A DNA stretch of 64,000 nt from Chitinophaga sp. CB10 (GCA_001870995.2 MLAV02000015.1:105759-169758); one strand, 5' to 3'; positions 36,601-44,801 are shown, counted from the stretch's first letter. Notes: generated from the letters alone by a model not told the origin. Translations and numbers: made by a program.

Positions 36601-37075
36601 AGCTTCTGACGGAGGCGTTGGGGAGTTTAATAGCCCCTTCGCCGTACACGGTTCCGGTGATATTGATGGTATCGGCTACGGGGGCGCCGCCTGATTTTTT
36701 GCCGGCAGCGGTATTGACGGACACCACTTTGTTGACCACGCGGTATTCGAACGGAGAGCCCTGGAAGACTTTACCAATGGCGGTCTTCACGTCTTCGTTT
36801 TTCAGGTCCAGGTTTACCTGGTAATTTGTTTCCCGTAAATCTTTCGGATATACGAAGTTATAGCCGGTTTGTTTTTCTATCTCCTTGCAAGCCTTTTCAA
36901 TAGGCATATTTTTTAGGGAGAGATTAACGGTTTGCGCGGATAACGCTGGCGTAAAGGCTAACAATACGGCCAGTGCAAAAGCACTACGCAACAGCCTTCC
37001 ATAAAGGGAAGGCAGGCAGGCATTTAAATGTAACGCCCCAATTTTTTCAGACTTCATCAGGCAGAAGAATTTCAA
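33638..37075 (-). CDS. SusC/RagA-family TonB-linked outer-membrane transporter with STN signalling domain
   Basis: A 1145-residue TonB-dependent porin. Order seen: signal peptide (cleavage near ALSAQ, residue 48); STN domain (VNLSLKNMPIEKACKEIEKQTG onward, residues 50-120); carboxypeptidase-like domain (INITGTVYGEGAIKLPNASV, near 140-215); plug (KVVVKAYGTTTQRFSTGSMT and GSRGANGVILITTKKG); large beta-barrel to the end. The STN domain marks it as a signal-transducing receptor that contacts the FecR anti-sigma encoded immediately upstream, 38 bases away. Transport partner is SusD. A start at the internal Met7 is also possible. Confidence 0.95.
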   Translation of the reverse strand: MKFFCLMKSEKIGALHLNACLPSLYGRLLRSAFALAVLLAFTPALSAQTVNLSLKNMPIEKACKEIEKQTGYNFVYPKDLRETNYQVNLDLKNEDVKTAIGKVFQGSPFEYRVVNKVVSVNTAAGKKSGGAPVADTINITGTVYGEGAIKLPNASVRSSVTKKQALTDEQGNFVLHGVKLGEEIMVSFIGYASAKELLISTSQRNYSFFMKPAENQLDKVVVKAYGTTTQRFSTGSMTTISGKEIENLPITNPLQALEGRVAGLLITQTSGSPAAPVRMQIRGRNTINPNFSAEPLVIVDGIPMSVLDLKANPNNVNTPAIISQLSYGLDQGSTTGLSPFFGIDPRTIASISVLKDADATAIYGSRGANGVILITTKKGAIGPTRFNVSFSEGLTMVRRYQHMLNTPDYLQMRREAFKNAGVTPTLNEGIGLAPDLLLWDTTRYTDWQRVLYGGVGKRIATGIGMTGGVAGTTYNVSANYTKEEGISNFGGGVHTGGLNFSLNNTSFNNKLLISLNSGIGFGYNNQVRMPEALSTLAPNAPPIFTADGKFNKAGWAGVNFNAGTSNFSDFLFKMLSTKTEQKPFNSRIGGTVTYNILKGLSFSTNIGYQLNITNSSTATPPYVSFVGSQSGNVDLGKLSQFRTQNSNFIVEPQLNYSFVLGQQGQVSLLAGSTYQYTQTTAIAELGSDYTSGDLMNSIANAPSLSITENAAKYKYAGIFGSLNYNYAGKYILNLTARRDGSSRFGPGKQFGTFSSVGGAWIASEEKWMRAFLPEAISLLKLRLTYGTTGSDAVGEYQFLPQWGSNGAGGKLPNYNGYSPLLLQWQANNQFHWPTKKSLDLALNTAFLDDNISLDVNLYRNTCDDQLLSYSTAFITGLGNVVTNLPANVENKGMDITLGGRLIAKKNINWFVSFNTSFEKNKLLSYPGIEESSYFTKYIIGNSLDAVYLYHFLGIDPATGIPMFEDYDKDGQISTTQNAPPGTGDNRIVLNTQPKFYGGFQTTFRYKQFSLSANLSFKRWYTSTNNALQTVGTMRNVTYDQFNARWKGPGDHSAGMRPYLQQETGAGLAVESDGRYKMINLLRLQGATLTYSMPEAWTRKAKLRGVYFDVSCDNLFMLTNYQGVDPEVALTDPAMRKINFGIRCDL

Positions 37076-37113
37076 AAAATTAGAATAATGGTAATAAAAC
37101 GATGCAGCTACTG

Positions 37114-38334
37114 CTATTTTGGTTGAACGATCAATTGTTTTCCTTTCAGCTGAAAATGTACATATCCTGTTGATTCCAGTATGGTCAAGACGTCCGCCAG
37201 GTTGGTATTGCGCGGGATCTTGCCGATGAACTGCTGGGTGATATTTCCTTCGTAAATAACATCCACATCATACCAGCGGCTTATTTGCCGCATGATTTCG
37301 CCGATGGTGGCATCCTGCAGATAGAATACGCCGGCTTTCCAGGCCAGTGTTGCCTCCATATCCGCTGTGACGACTTTGAACTGATCAGCCGCATCCGTCA
37401 GCGTTTGCTGGCCGGGGCGGAGTACTGCTGAATGCCCGTTGCCGGCGACGCGTATCTTGCCGGATTCCAGCGTAGCCGTGTGTACCGGTTCATCCGGATA
37501 AGCCTGTATGTTGAAGCCGGTACCGAGGACCTGCACCTGCAGGCCTCCTGCTGCCAGTACGGTAAACTGGCGGGCTGCGTCCGGCGCTACGTCGAAATAG
37601 GCTTCCCCGGTGAGTTCCACCGTTCTGTCAGTACCCGTAAACACAGCCGGGTAGCGCAGGGAGGAAGCTGCGTTTAGCCATACCTGTGTGCCATCCGGCA
37701 GCACAAGTTTGTATTGGCCGCCGCGGGGAGTACTGATCTTATTATAGGTGATTTCCTGCGGAGCGGCAGCTGCCGGCGCCGCATAGGCAATTGTACCATC
37801 CTCCTTCTTCAGCACGCGGGTATTGCCCTGCACGGCCAGCAGCCCTTTGGAAGCGCTGTCCAGCAGGATGCGGCTGCCATCGGCGAGTTCCAGCACTGCC
37901 TTGTCTCCACCAGGCAGCACGCTACTATTGTAACGCGCTGCCATAGGAGTTTCCAGGGTTTTGTTTTGCTTATGAAGGACTAGTATGGCGGAAGTAACAA
38001 TTACAGCTGCGATGGCCGCTGCGGCAGCCCATCGCATCCATACCCGTTTTGCGGGAACTATTCTTGTATCAACGGGAACGCCTATACGATTACAGACATC
38101 CTTCCAGGCAGCGTCTTCATCCACCTGTTGCAGCATCCGTAAGGAGGCTTCCATACTGGCAGCGGTGGTCATGTTGTCATAGAAGGCGTTGCTGGCGGCG
38201 GATTGCGCGTTGAGCCACTGTTGCAGCTCCCGGCTTTCCGCTTCTGTAAGCGTGCCTCTTTCCCTGCCTAATAGCAAGCCGGCTATTTTTTCCATGATTT
38301 CAATTTCCTGCTGACCGGAGAATGGTGTTGACAC
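37114..38334 (-). CDS. FecR-family anti-sigma factor with DUF4974 domain
   Basis: Single-pass inner-membrane regulator that holds the ECF sigma factor and responds to the SusC STN domain. 406 residues: an N-terminal cytoplasmic segment with EKIAGLLLGRERGTLTEAESRELQQWL, one membrane helix at about 107-124 (AAAAAIAAVIVTSAILVL), the periplasmic FecR domain (NKISTPRGGQYKLVLPDGTQVWLNAASSL, about 205-300), and a C-terminal DUF4974 domain (residues about 330-405). It is 11 bases downstream of a metalloprotease gene, unusual because fecR normally follows the sigma gene directly. Here the sigma gene lies 6 kb away and divergent. Confidence 0.93.
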   Translation of the reverse strand: MSTPFSGQQEIEIMEKIAGLLLGRERGTLTEAESRELQQWLNAQSAASNAFYDNMTTAASMEASLRMLQQVDEDAAWKDVCNRIGVPVDTRIVPAKRVWMRWAAAAAIAAVIVTSAILVLHKQNKTLETPMAARYNSSVLPGGDKAVLELADGSRILLDSASKGLLAVQGNTRVLKKEDGTIAYAAPAAAAPQEITYNKISTPRGGQYKLVLPDGTQVWLNAASSLRYPAVFTGTDRTVELTGEAYFDVAPDAARQFTVLAAGGLQVQVLGTGFNIQAYPDEPVHTATLESGKIRVAGNGHSAVLRPGQQTLTDAADQFKVVTADMEATLAWKAGVFYLQDATIGEIMRQISRWYDVDVIYEGNITQQFIGKIPRNTNLADVLTILESTGYVHFQLKGKQLIVQPK

Positions 38335-38345
38335 TTAACTATCTT

Positions 38346-40814
38346 TTATTTTTTCGATAATATTTTTTCTATCCTGCCATTGATATCAGCCAGGTGCGCT
38401 TTGGTGAGTACATCGCTGCTGCTGTTCATGGCTTGTTTAACCTGCGACTGGATCTTTATTACATCCAGGCGGATGAGGGAAGAGACGTCCGTTTCCGTAT
38501 CATCCGTGGACATGGACCCGAGGATATTGTTTACGGTATTCAGGTACACTTTCTGCAGGTTGCGGCGGTAAGCGTCCGATTGGATGCTGCCGCCTTTCAG
38601 GTTGTTCCATATGCCATCGTGTACCAGGGAGATGAATTCCTGGACGCCCAAAGCGTCCTTTCCGAACCTGCGTTCATTGCTCAGCATAAAGTTCAGCCGG
38701 TTGGGCGCATACAGGGAAGACAGCACTTTCTTCTGGATATCCTGGATATAATCCTTCACGGCAGGCTCGCCTACCATACTGGTCACCTTAGGGTCCAGCA
38801 GCCAGGTTGGCGTGGTGAACAGCTGCTGGTTAAAGAATTGTACGGCATCAATCTGCTTTTGCCGCTCTACCGGCACAAAGGCAGGGCGGCTATCGCCGTC
38901 AGGGCGCGGCGTGTAGCTGGTAGTACCTATATTTTTGATCACATGATCGAGATAGCGCTGGAACTGCGCTTTTACTTCCTTGTACATCTCATCCAGCGTG
39001 TTATTCAGCCCGGTTTCTTCTTTGGTCCACTGCGGGAGGTTGGCCATGACGCGTTTCAGGTTTTCGATACCCAGGGCGTTGGCTTTGGCGGCGTTATCCC
39101 CGAGGTCTTCCGTTTGGCAGCGGGCATCGTCCTGTCGGGATTCCCCGTCCCCGAACCAGAGGCGCGGATTTTCGTTGAGCCGTTGCGTGACTACCTTATC
39201 CAGTATTTCTTTGTCTTTGGCAGCTGTAGGCGCAAAGATGAGTTTATATCCCCATTCTATCGCCCATTGATCGTATTCTCCTATCCTGGGGAACAGCAGT
39301 TCCTGCGGGATATTGTCCTCCGGTTGGGCTACATAGTTAAAGCGTGCATAGTCCATGATACTGGCCGTATGACCGTGTTTACGCAGGTAGGTAACGCTGC
39401 GCAGGCTATCCACCGGCGTCATGGCGCTGCTGCCGAAGTTATGGCGGAGGCCAAGGGTATGGCCTACTTCGTGGCTGGATACAAAGCGGATCAGCTGTCC
39501 CATCAGTTCCTCGTCAAATTTCGGTTTGCGGGCCATGGGATCGTTGGGCGCGCCTTGTATCATATACCAGTTGCGCACGAGGCTCATTACGTTATGGTAC
39601 CAGCCGATGTGGGTTTGTATGATTTCGCCGCTGCGGGGGTCATGCACGTTAGGCCCGTAGGCATTCGCCACAGCGGATGGGAAGTAGTTGATGAAGGAGT
39701 AGCGCACATCGTCCATATTCATGGTAGAATCATTCTCCGGCCATTCCTTAGCCATGATGGCGTTTTTGAAGCCGGCTTTTTCGAAAGCCACCTGCCAGTC
39801 GTTCACGCCCTGGATCAGGTATTTGCGCCATTGCTTTGGCGTGGCAGGATCGATGTAGTACACAATCGGTTTTGCCGGTTCTACCAGTTCGCCTCTTTTG
39901 TATTTTTCCAGGTCTTCCGGTTTTGGTTCGAGTCGCCAGCGGACAATGAAATCCCGGCGGACGGCGCGTTGCTGGTCGTCCCCAAACTCGGTGAGGTAGT
40001 CCGCAAAAAAGCCGACGCGGTTATCTGTAAACCGGCGTTGCATGGGCACTTTAGGCAGCAGCACAAAGGAAGTGGTGTTTTCGAACGAGATCGGCGCACC
40101 CATAGTTTTATCCTTGGTGGGCTTGCCATTCGCATTTTTGCGGGTCACCAGTTCCAGGTTTTCAGGATAGCTGGCGATGGTGAGGATTTCAATATCGCGG
40201 AACGTTTTGCCGCTGATGAGGGAAGTAAGTTTGCTGCGGTCAACAGCGTTGCTGATAGCGGCGGGTTCTTTCAGGTACTTGCCCAGGTCCACCACGTAGC
40301 TGGCGGAGTCCTTACCATATGCTTTAATCGGTAAGCTGCCTACTACCGGCGCGTTGTTGGACTGGAGGACGGCCTTGTAGATCATATCGCTGCTGTCCGC
40401 ATCGGCAATCACTTCATTCAAGCGCATTTTCAGCGTTTCATTTGCACCGGGTTCGAAGTAGATGGTATTTTCATCCAGCGACTCGCCGGCAAACACGCCG
40501 GAGCCGGCGGGGGATTTTTTCAAACGGTTGACCACCATAATGTCCCGGCCGAGCAGGCTGGCCGGTATTTCCATATAGATAGTATCCAGCTCTTTGGATT
40601 GGTATATAGTGAACAGGCCCGGTTTCTTTATCAGCGTACCGGAGATTACTTTATCGAAAGGCAGCACCCCGTTTTTATTGGGTTTTACCACCGGGGCTGC
40701 CGGTGCGGCGGCCGCGGCTGCTGCTGCTTTTTGTTTCTTTTTATGTCCGCCTTTAAACACTGCGCAGGAAGCGGCCAGTGTAATTAAAGGAATATATGCA
40801 TAGCGTTTCATCAC
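38346..40814 (-). CDS. Zinc-dependent metalloprotease lipoprotein (copy 2)
   Basis: An 822-residue exported protease. The signal peptide ends in the lipobox LAASC (Cys17), followed by a Lys- and Ala-rich linker. The catalytic motif HEVGHTLGLRHNFG places zinc ligands at H448, H452 and H458 with catalytic E449, a metzincin-type HExxHxxGxxH. The family is the Bacteroidota DUF5117/DUF4953 zinc-dependent metalloprotease group. It is closely related to the protein encoded at 41541-43988 with long identical stretches around the active site. It lies 36 bases downstream of its small lipoprotein partner and 11 bases upstream of FecR, so it belongs to the same transcript. The protein substrate is unknown. 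Confidence 0.92.
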   Translation of the reverse strand: MMKRYAYIPLITLAASCAVFKGGHKKKQKAAAAAAAAPAAPVVKPNKNGVLPFDKVISGTLIKKPGLFTIYQSKELDTIYMEIPASLLGRDIMVVNRLKKSPAGSGVFAGESLDENTIYFEPGANETLKMRLNEVIADADSSDMIYKAVLQSNNAPVVGSLPIKAYGKDSASYVVDLGKYLKEPAAISNAVDRSKLTSLISGKTFRDIEILTIASYPENLELVTRKNANGKPTKDKTMGAPISFENTTSFVLLPKVPMQRRFTDNRVGFFADYLTEFGDDQQRAVRRDFIVRWRLEPKPEDLEKYKRGELVEPAKPIVYYIDPATPKQWRKYLIQGVNDWQVAFEKAGFKNAIMAKEWPENDSTMNMDDVRYSFINYFPSAVANAYGPNVHDPRSGEIIQTHIGWYHNVMSLVRNWYMIQGAPNDPMARKPKFDEELMGQLIRFVSSHEVGHTLGLRHNFGSSAMTPVDSLRSVTYLRKHGHTASIMDYARFNYVAQPEDNIPQELLFPRIGEYDQWAIEWGYKLIFAPTAAKDKEILDKVVTQRLNENPRLWFGDGESRQDDARCQTEDLGDNAAKANALGIENLKRVMANLPQWTKEETGLNNTLDEMYKEVKAQFQRYLDHVIKNIGTTSYTPRPDGDSRPAFVPVERQKQIDAVQFFNQQLFTTPTWLLDPKVTSMVGEPAVKDYIQDIQKKVLSSLYAPNRLNFMLSNERRFGKDALGVQEFISLVHDGIWNNLKGGSIQSDAYRRNLQKVYLNTVNNILGSMSTDDTETDVSSLIRLDVIKIQSQVKQAMNSSSDVLTKAHLADINGRIEKILSKK

Positions 40815-40850
40815 AGATCTACTATTAATGAGTTTGGAATGAGTAATAAA

Positions 40851-41387
40851 TTACTTAGTTGTTGCGGCCTGTATTTCCGGTATAGTCCTGATCAGGTTGA
40901 TATACTTTTCGGCCCGCTGCTTTGCGGCGTCGTCCCAGATCAGCTGCAACGGCATGGTTTGGTTTTGCAACGTCACTTCGTAGGTGGCGCTGATGGCGCG
41001 GCCATTGGCCGCCCGCAGGTCAAGTACAATTCCTTTCCGGTTTGACTGCAGCCATTCCTGTAACAGCGGCAAGGCTATCGGGCGATATCTCTCCGCCAGG
41101 CTGAAAGCAATGGAATCATAGAAATTATCTGGTAAGGCAACACTATAGTAGGTAGTAGTAACATCTGCTGCCGACAAATCTACTACACGGGTATCAAAAG
41201 GTAAAGCGTCGTCCCATTCTTTTTTAACCAGGCCTGGCGTTTCGGTTGACTCCTGCGGCATGTAGGCGCCGGGCATTACTTTGCGGGGCGGCGCTTTTTT
41301 CACTCCTTCGGAGCAACTCCCCAGCAGCAGCGGGAAAGCTGCTGCCAGCGTAAGCCGGAGGCCTGTTTTTATATGATTAAACGGCAT
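40851..41387 (-). CDS. Small lipoprotein of unknown function, paralog of the product at 44024-44746
   Basis: A 178-residue precursor from the ATG at 41387, with signal peptide and lipobox LLGSC (Cys24). I recognise no family. It shares a pattern with the 240-residue lipoprotein: a Met/Pro-rich start after the Cys, PFxxRVVDLS, SVALPDNFYDSIAFSLAERYRPIALPLLQ, KGIVLDLRAA, and QLIWDDAAKQRAEKYINLIRTIPEI. Both sit immediately upstream of a metalloprotease gene. A chaperone, inhibitor or surface partner of that protease is a reasonable guess, not shown. Its transcript starts at the ECF-type promoter 36 bases upstream. Confidence 0.82.
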   Translation of the reverse strand: MPFNHIKTGLRLTLAAAFPLLLGSCSEGVKKAPPRKVMPGAYMPQESTETPGLVKKEWDDALPFDTRVVDLSAADVTTTYYSVALPDNFYDSIAFSLAERYRPIALPLLQEWLQSNRKGIVLDLRAANGRAISATYEVTLQNQTMPLQLIWDDAAKQRAEKYINLIRTIPEIQAATTK

Positions 41388-41422
41388 AGCAAATAGGTGA
41401 TACTGTTTGTTATGATAACCAG

Positions 41423-41451
41423 AACACGCATGGCAGCGAAATGAACTAGTC
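41423..41451 (-). promoter_or_regulatory. Predicted ECF-sigma promoter, copy 2
   Basis: On the minus strand GACTAGTTCATTTC is followed after exactly 9 bases by CGTGTT. Identical boxes with identical spacing occur upstream of the paralogous lipoprotein gene (44773-44801). CGTGTT would be the -10 box, GACTAGTTCATTTC would contain the -35 box. The sequences between and around the boxes differ, so this is not just a recent duplication. Confidence 0.7.
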
Positions 41452-41485
41452 ACCGGGATAATTTTTTATTCCATGATGAGCATTG

Positions 41486-41516
41486 AAAAAAAGCCTCCCG
41501 GTGGTTGGCGGGAGGC
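41486..41516 (-). terminator. Terminator between the two protease modules
   Basis: GCCTCCCG / CGGGAGGC, eight-base loop, followed on the minus strand by seven T. It ends the first unit (lipoprotein plus protease copy 1), 24 bases after its stop, so the second unit needs its own promoter. Confidence 0.88.
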
Positions 41517-41540
41517 CAGCCTTCATCAACACTTTATGGT

Positions 41541-43988
41541 TTATTTCTTACGTTGGTTTTGAAATTTTTCCAGGCGGGCCGCGAGGTCCGTCAGGTGCGC
41601 TTTATCCAGGGTGGTACCGGCTTTGGGCAATGCCAGTTTGAGCTGTTGCTGCAGCCGGTTCACTTCCAGGAGCAGGAGGGAATGGATATCGGATTCGCCT
41701 TCCGCATTGGCAGGGTTGTTCAGGTCGTCGATCAGCGCGCCAACGTAGGTCTTTTGCATATCGCGGCGGTAGGGATCTATTTTTATGCTGCCGTTGCTCA
41801 GCTCTTTCCAGATCATGCCGTGGAGGACCGTTAATAATTTATCCACGCCTAATGATTTTTTATCAAAGCGTTCGTAGTTGGTTTGTTGATAGTCGAGCCG
41901 TTTATAATCCAGCAGGGAGTTGATTACCCTTGCCTGTATATCGCCTACAAACTCCTGCCCTGCCGGCGTGGGTTCAGCGGCGAGGCTGGTAATGAGCGGG
42001 TCTAGCAGCCAGTACGGTGTGGTGAATAGCTGTTTGTCGAGGAAGTCCAGCGCGGCCAGTTGTTTGTCCAGCGGCACGGGCATCATGACCGGTTGCGGAT
42101 CACCGTCCGCACGGGTGGTGTGGGTAAGCGTGCCTACATATTGCAGGGCGTGGTTGATATAGCGGAAATACTGGGCGCGAACCTGGCGGTACATGGCGGA
42201 GAGGTCATCGTGCAGGCCTTCCGGGTTGTAGGTCCATGCCGGCAGGTTTTTCATTACCCGTTTGAGGTTGGCGATGCCGCAGGCGCCGGCTTTGGCGGCA
42301 TCGTCGCCCAGGTCTTCCGTCTGGCAGCGGGGGTCGATTTTTTTCAGCTCCCCATCTCCGAACCACAGGCGCGGATTAGCTGCCAGCGCGGCGCTGGTCA
42401 TATCGTGGAATTGTTTTCTATCGGCATGCATATCGTTGCCGGTGTAGGTATATCCCCATTTGATGGCCCACTGGTCGTACTCGCCGATGCGTGGAAACAG
42501 CAGCTGTTGCGGGATATGATCTTCCGGCTGGGCTACGTAATTGAAGCGGGCATAGTCCATGATGCTGGCGGTATGTCCATGGGCGCGCAGGTAGGAAATG
42601 CTGCGCAGGCTATCCACGGGGGTCATGCTGCTGCTCCCGAAGTTATGGCGCAGGCCGAGCGTGTGGCCTACTTCATGGCTGGATACGAAGCGGATCAGTT
42701 GCCCCATCAGTTCATCGTCAAATTTCGCTTTGCGTGCCTGCGGGTCGTTCGGGCCTGCCTGCAGCATGTACCAGTTGCGCAGCAGGCTCATTACGTTGTG
42801 GTACCAGCCGATGTGCGTTTGAATAATTTCGCCGCTGCGGGGATCAATTACGTTTGGCCCGTAGGCGTTAGCTACTTCGGAAGGGAAGTAGTTGATAAAG
42901 GAGAAACGCGCATCATCCGGATGCATGGTGGAATCGCCTTCCGGCCATTCTTTTGCGAGGATGGCATTTTTGAAGCCGGCTTTTTCAAAGGCCGCCTGCC
43001 AGTCGTTGACGCCCATGATGAGGTATTTTCTCCATTTCTTAGGCGTGGCAGGGTCGATATAATAGACGATGGGTTTGGCCGGTTCTACGAGTTCCCCTCT
43101 TTTATATTTTTCCAGGTCTTCGGGTTTGGGTTCGAGCCGCCAGCGGCGTGCGATGCCCAGCCGTTCTGCTTTTTGCTGATCGTCTTCAAAATTGTTCTGG
43201 AAGGTGGGGAAGTAGCCGACGCGGGCATCAATTGGCCTGCGCACCATGGGTGTTGCCGGCAGCAGTACCAGGGAGGTATTGGTTTGGATGGAGTACTGGT
43301 GCGTTTCTTCCCTGTCCGGGCAGTCCTTGTCTACCGCGAGTTCCAGGTTTAGCGGATAAGAACGTATATCCGCTACCGTTATGTTTTTGATCAGCGGGTA
43401 CACGATTCTTTTTTTCAGGGAATCGTTCCTTTCCACGGTATGTATAAAGCTGGTGGTTTCTTTTATATAGGGGGAGAAGAATACCACTACGGATGCTGAA
43501 TCCTTCCCGTAGGCTTTAACAGGTAACGTCCCGATGACAGGACCAAGGTTATTGGCGCTGATACTGTTATAAAAGAGGCTGGAAGTGTCCGCATAGTTAT
43601 CGGTGTCCACTTCGCGGATGCAGATGGTTTCGTTGGGTCCTTTCTCGAAGCTGATTACGCTGTGGTCCAGTTCCTCGCCGGCGTAGACGTTAATGTTACC
43701 GGGGCTCTTCGTGATGCGGTTCAGCACGAGGATGTCGCGGTTGAGTAAACTATCCGGAATTTCCAGGTAGATACTATCCTTATCAGCGGAAGTATAAACG
43801 GTGAATAGTCCGGGTTTGGCCACCAGGTTTTTGATCACTTCCTGGTAAGGTTTTACGCCGTTCCTGTTAGGGCGTGGCGCAGGAGCGGCGGTATTGGTGG
43901 CGGCGGGCGGCGTTTTTTTCTTGTGGCTTTTGAAAACGGCACAGGAAGCTAACAGCGCTGCCAGTGGGATGTATGTATAGTGTTTCAT
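41541..43988 (-). CDS. Zinc-dependent metalloprotease lipoprotein (copy 1)
   Basis: An 815-residue lipoprotein protease with lipobox LLASC (Cys16) and a Lys-rich linker. The active site HEVGHTLGLRHNFG gives zinc ligands H438, H442 and H448 and catalytic E439. The region before it (IGWYHNVMSLLRNWYMLQAGPNDP) and after it (MTPVDSLRSISYLRAHGHTASIMDYARFNYVAQPED) is nearly the same as in copy 2, while the N- and C-terminal thirds diverge more, which suggests different specificity or old duplication. Translation start lies next to a 7-bp tandem repeat that separates it from the upstream lipoprotein gene. A terminator ends this two-gene unit. Confidence 0.92.
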   Translation of the reverse strand: MKHYTYIPLAALLASCAVFKSHKKKTPPAATNTAAPAPRPNRNGVKPYQEVIKNLVAKPGLFTVYTSADKDSIYLEIPDSLLNRDILVLNRITKSPGNINVYAGEELDHSVISFEKGPNETICIREVDTDNYADTSSLFYNSISANNLGPVIGTLPVKAYGKDSASVVVFFSPYIKETTSFIHTVERNDSLKKRIVYPLIKNITVADIRSYPLNLELAVDKDCPDREETHQYSIQTNTSLVLLPATPMVRRPIDARVGYFPTFQNNFEDDQQKAERLGIARRWRLEPKPEDLEKYKRGELVEPAKPIVYYIDPATPKKWRKYLIMGVNDWQAAFEKAGFKNAILAKEWPEGDSTMHPDDARFSFINYFPSEVANAYGPNVIDPRSGEIIQTHIGWYHNVMSLLRNWYMLQAGPNDPQARKAKFDDELMGQLIRFVSSHEVGHTLGLRHNFGSSSMTPVDSLRSISYLRAHGHTASIMDYARFNYVAQPEDHIPQQLLFPRIGEYDQWAIKWGYTYTGNDMHADRKQFHDMTSAALAANPRLWFGDGELKKIDPRCQTEDLGDDAAKAGACGIANLKRVMKNLPAWTYNPEGLHDDLSAMYRQVRAQYFRYINHALQYVGTLTHTTRADGDPQPVMMPVPLDKQLAALDFLDKQLFTTPYWLLDPLITSLAAEPTPAGQEFVGDIQARVINSLLDYKRLDYQQTNYERFDKKSLGVDKLLTVLHGMIWKELSNGSIKIDPYRRDMQKTYVGALIDDLNNPANAEGESDIHSLLLLEVNRLQQQLKLALPKAGTTLDKAHLTDLAARLEKFQNQRKK

Positions 43989-43993
43989 GACAG

Positions 43994-44028
43994 GTGTATT
44001 GTGTATTGTGTATTGTGTATTGTTTATT
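43994..44028. repeat. Heptanucleotide tandem repeat at the lipoprotein-protease junction
   Basis: Four copies of GTGTATT and a fifth GTTTATT (plus-strand orientation) fill the gap between the stop codon of the lipoprotein gene (44024-44026) and the ribosome site of the protease gene (start 43988). Slippage in units of 7 would change the intergenic spacing and the lipoprotein stop context. Confidence 0.9.
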
Positions 44029-44746
44029 GGTATGGATGAAGGGATGGGGATGGGGATGGGTGGTTGGCGGGATGCGGGGCAGCGACCAGGTGTATGTCCG
44101 TAAGGGATTCCGTGTGTTCGTTGTATTTGGCGGGATGCGGGGCATCTACCAGGCGCAGGTCTGGAACGGATTCCATGAGTGTTTTGTATTTGGCAGGATG
44201 CGGATCATTCACCAGGCGCATGTCCGGAACGGATTCCAGCAGCGCTTTATAGGCGGAGGCGCGATGCGCGGAAGCGCGGTCCCACAGTAGAACTACCGGG
44301 ATGTTGATACCGCCGGCGTTGACATTATATTGCGCTCCCTCAGTAGCTGTTGCGCTGCTGCGCAGGTCCAGCAGGATGCCTTTGCCGGAAGCCGCTGCCC
44401 AGCGTTGCAGCAGGGTAGTTACCAGCGGCCGGTAAGTACGGGCCATATCAAAGGCAATGGAATCTTTGGCGGCATCCGGGATAGCGACGGCAGTAAATGA
44501 ACCTGTGCCGGCATCCATCGACCAGTCGACCTGCCGGACACGGAAAGGAAATAAGTCGCCGGCAGCATCCCCTGCGAAGTTACAGATGAAGGGAAGTCCG
44601 GGTACTTCCGCCATTGGCATATACAACTGAGGCATTTTTTTCCGGCTTTCTTTTTCCACCGGCATATCGGAACAAGCGTTCAAAACGCATGGCAAAGCCA
44701 ATACCATAGCGCACTTCAAATAATAATCGAGATTCCTTTTCGGCAT
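44024..44746 (-). CDS. Small lipoprotein of unknown function with repeated C-terminus, paralog of the product at 40851-41387
   Basis: A 240-residue precursor with lipobox LNAC (Cys25). The core (FRVRQVDWS, AIPDAAKDSIAFDMARTYRPLVTTLLQ, GKGILLDLRS, PVVLLWDRASAHRASAYKALLESVPDM) parallels the 178-residue paralog. Beyond the point where the paralog ends, the last 21-residue unit is repeated: YKALLESVPDMRLVNDPHPAK, then YKTLMESVPDLRLVDAPHPAK, then a more divergent YNEHTESLTDIHLVAAPHPAN, then a Ser/Pro/His tail. It heads the first protease unit and is divergent from the sigma gene. No known domain is visible. Confidence 0.8.
   Translation of the reverse strand: MPKRNLDYYLKCAMVLALPCVLNACSDMPVEKESRKKMPQLYMPMAEVPGLPFICNFAGDAAGDLFPFRVRQVDWSMDAGTGSFTAVAIPDAAKDSIAFDMARTYRPLVTTLLQRWAAASGKGILLDLRSSATATEGAQYNVNAGGINIPVVLLWDRASAHRASAYKALLESVPDMRLVNDPHPAKYKTLMESVPDLRLVDAPHPAKYNEHTESLTDIHLVAAPHPANHPSPSPSLHPYQ
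44071..44259. repeat. Three 63-bp direct repeats in the lipoprotein 3' end
   Basis: The marker GATGCGG recurs at 44071, 44134 and 44197, a period of exactly 63 bases (21 codons), so the reading frame is kept. Units 2 and 3 are most alike. Unit 1 (encoding the extreme C-terminal copy) has diverged. A short GGGGAT run (44041-44060) follows on the left. Confidence 0.9.
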
Positions 44747-44772
44747 AGCTTCGAATTCTTTACGCTACCTCA

Positions 44773-44801
44773 AACACGGTAGATGCTGAAATGAACTAGT
44801 C
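44773..44801 (-). promoter_or_regulatory. Predicted ECF-sigma promoter, copy 1
   Basis: GACTAGTTCATTTC, 9 bases, CGTGTT on the minus strand, 27 bases upstream of the 240-aa lipoprotein ATG and located between it and the divergent sigma gene. It is identical in both boxes and spacing to 41423-41451. I infer recognition by the adjacent ECF sigma. Confidence 0.7.

Noticed and set aside
38394..40334. 646-residue plus-strand frame opposite the metalloprotease gene
   Set aside because: Antisense shadow of a gene with an intact active site; the paralogous protease also has a long antisense frame at 42060-43352, as expected from composition.
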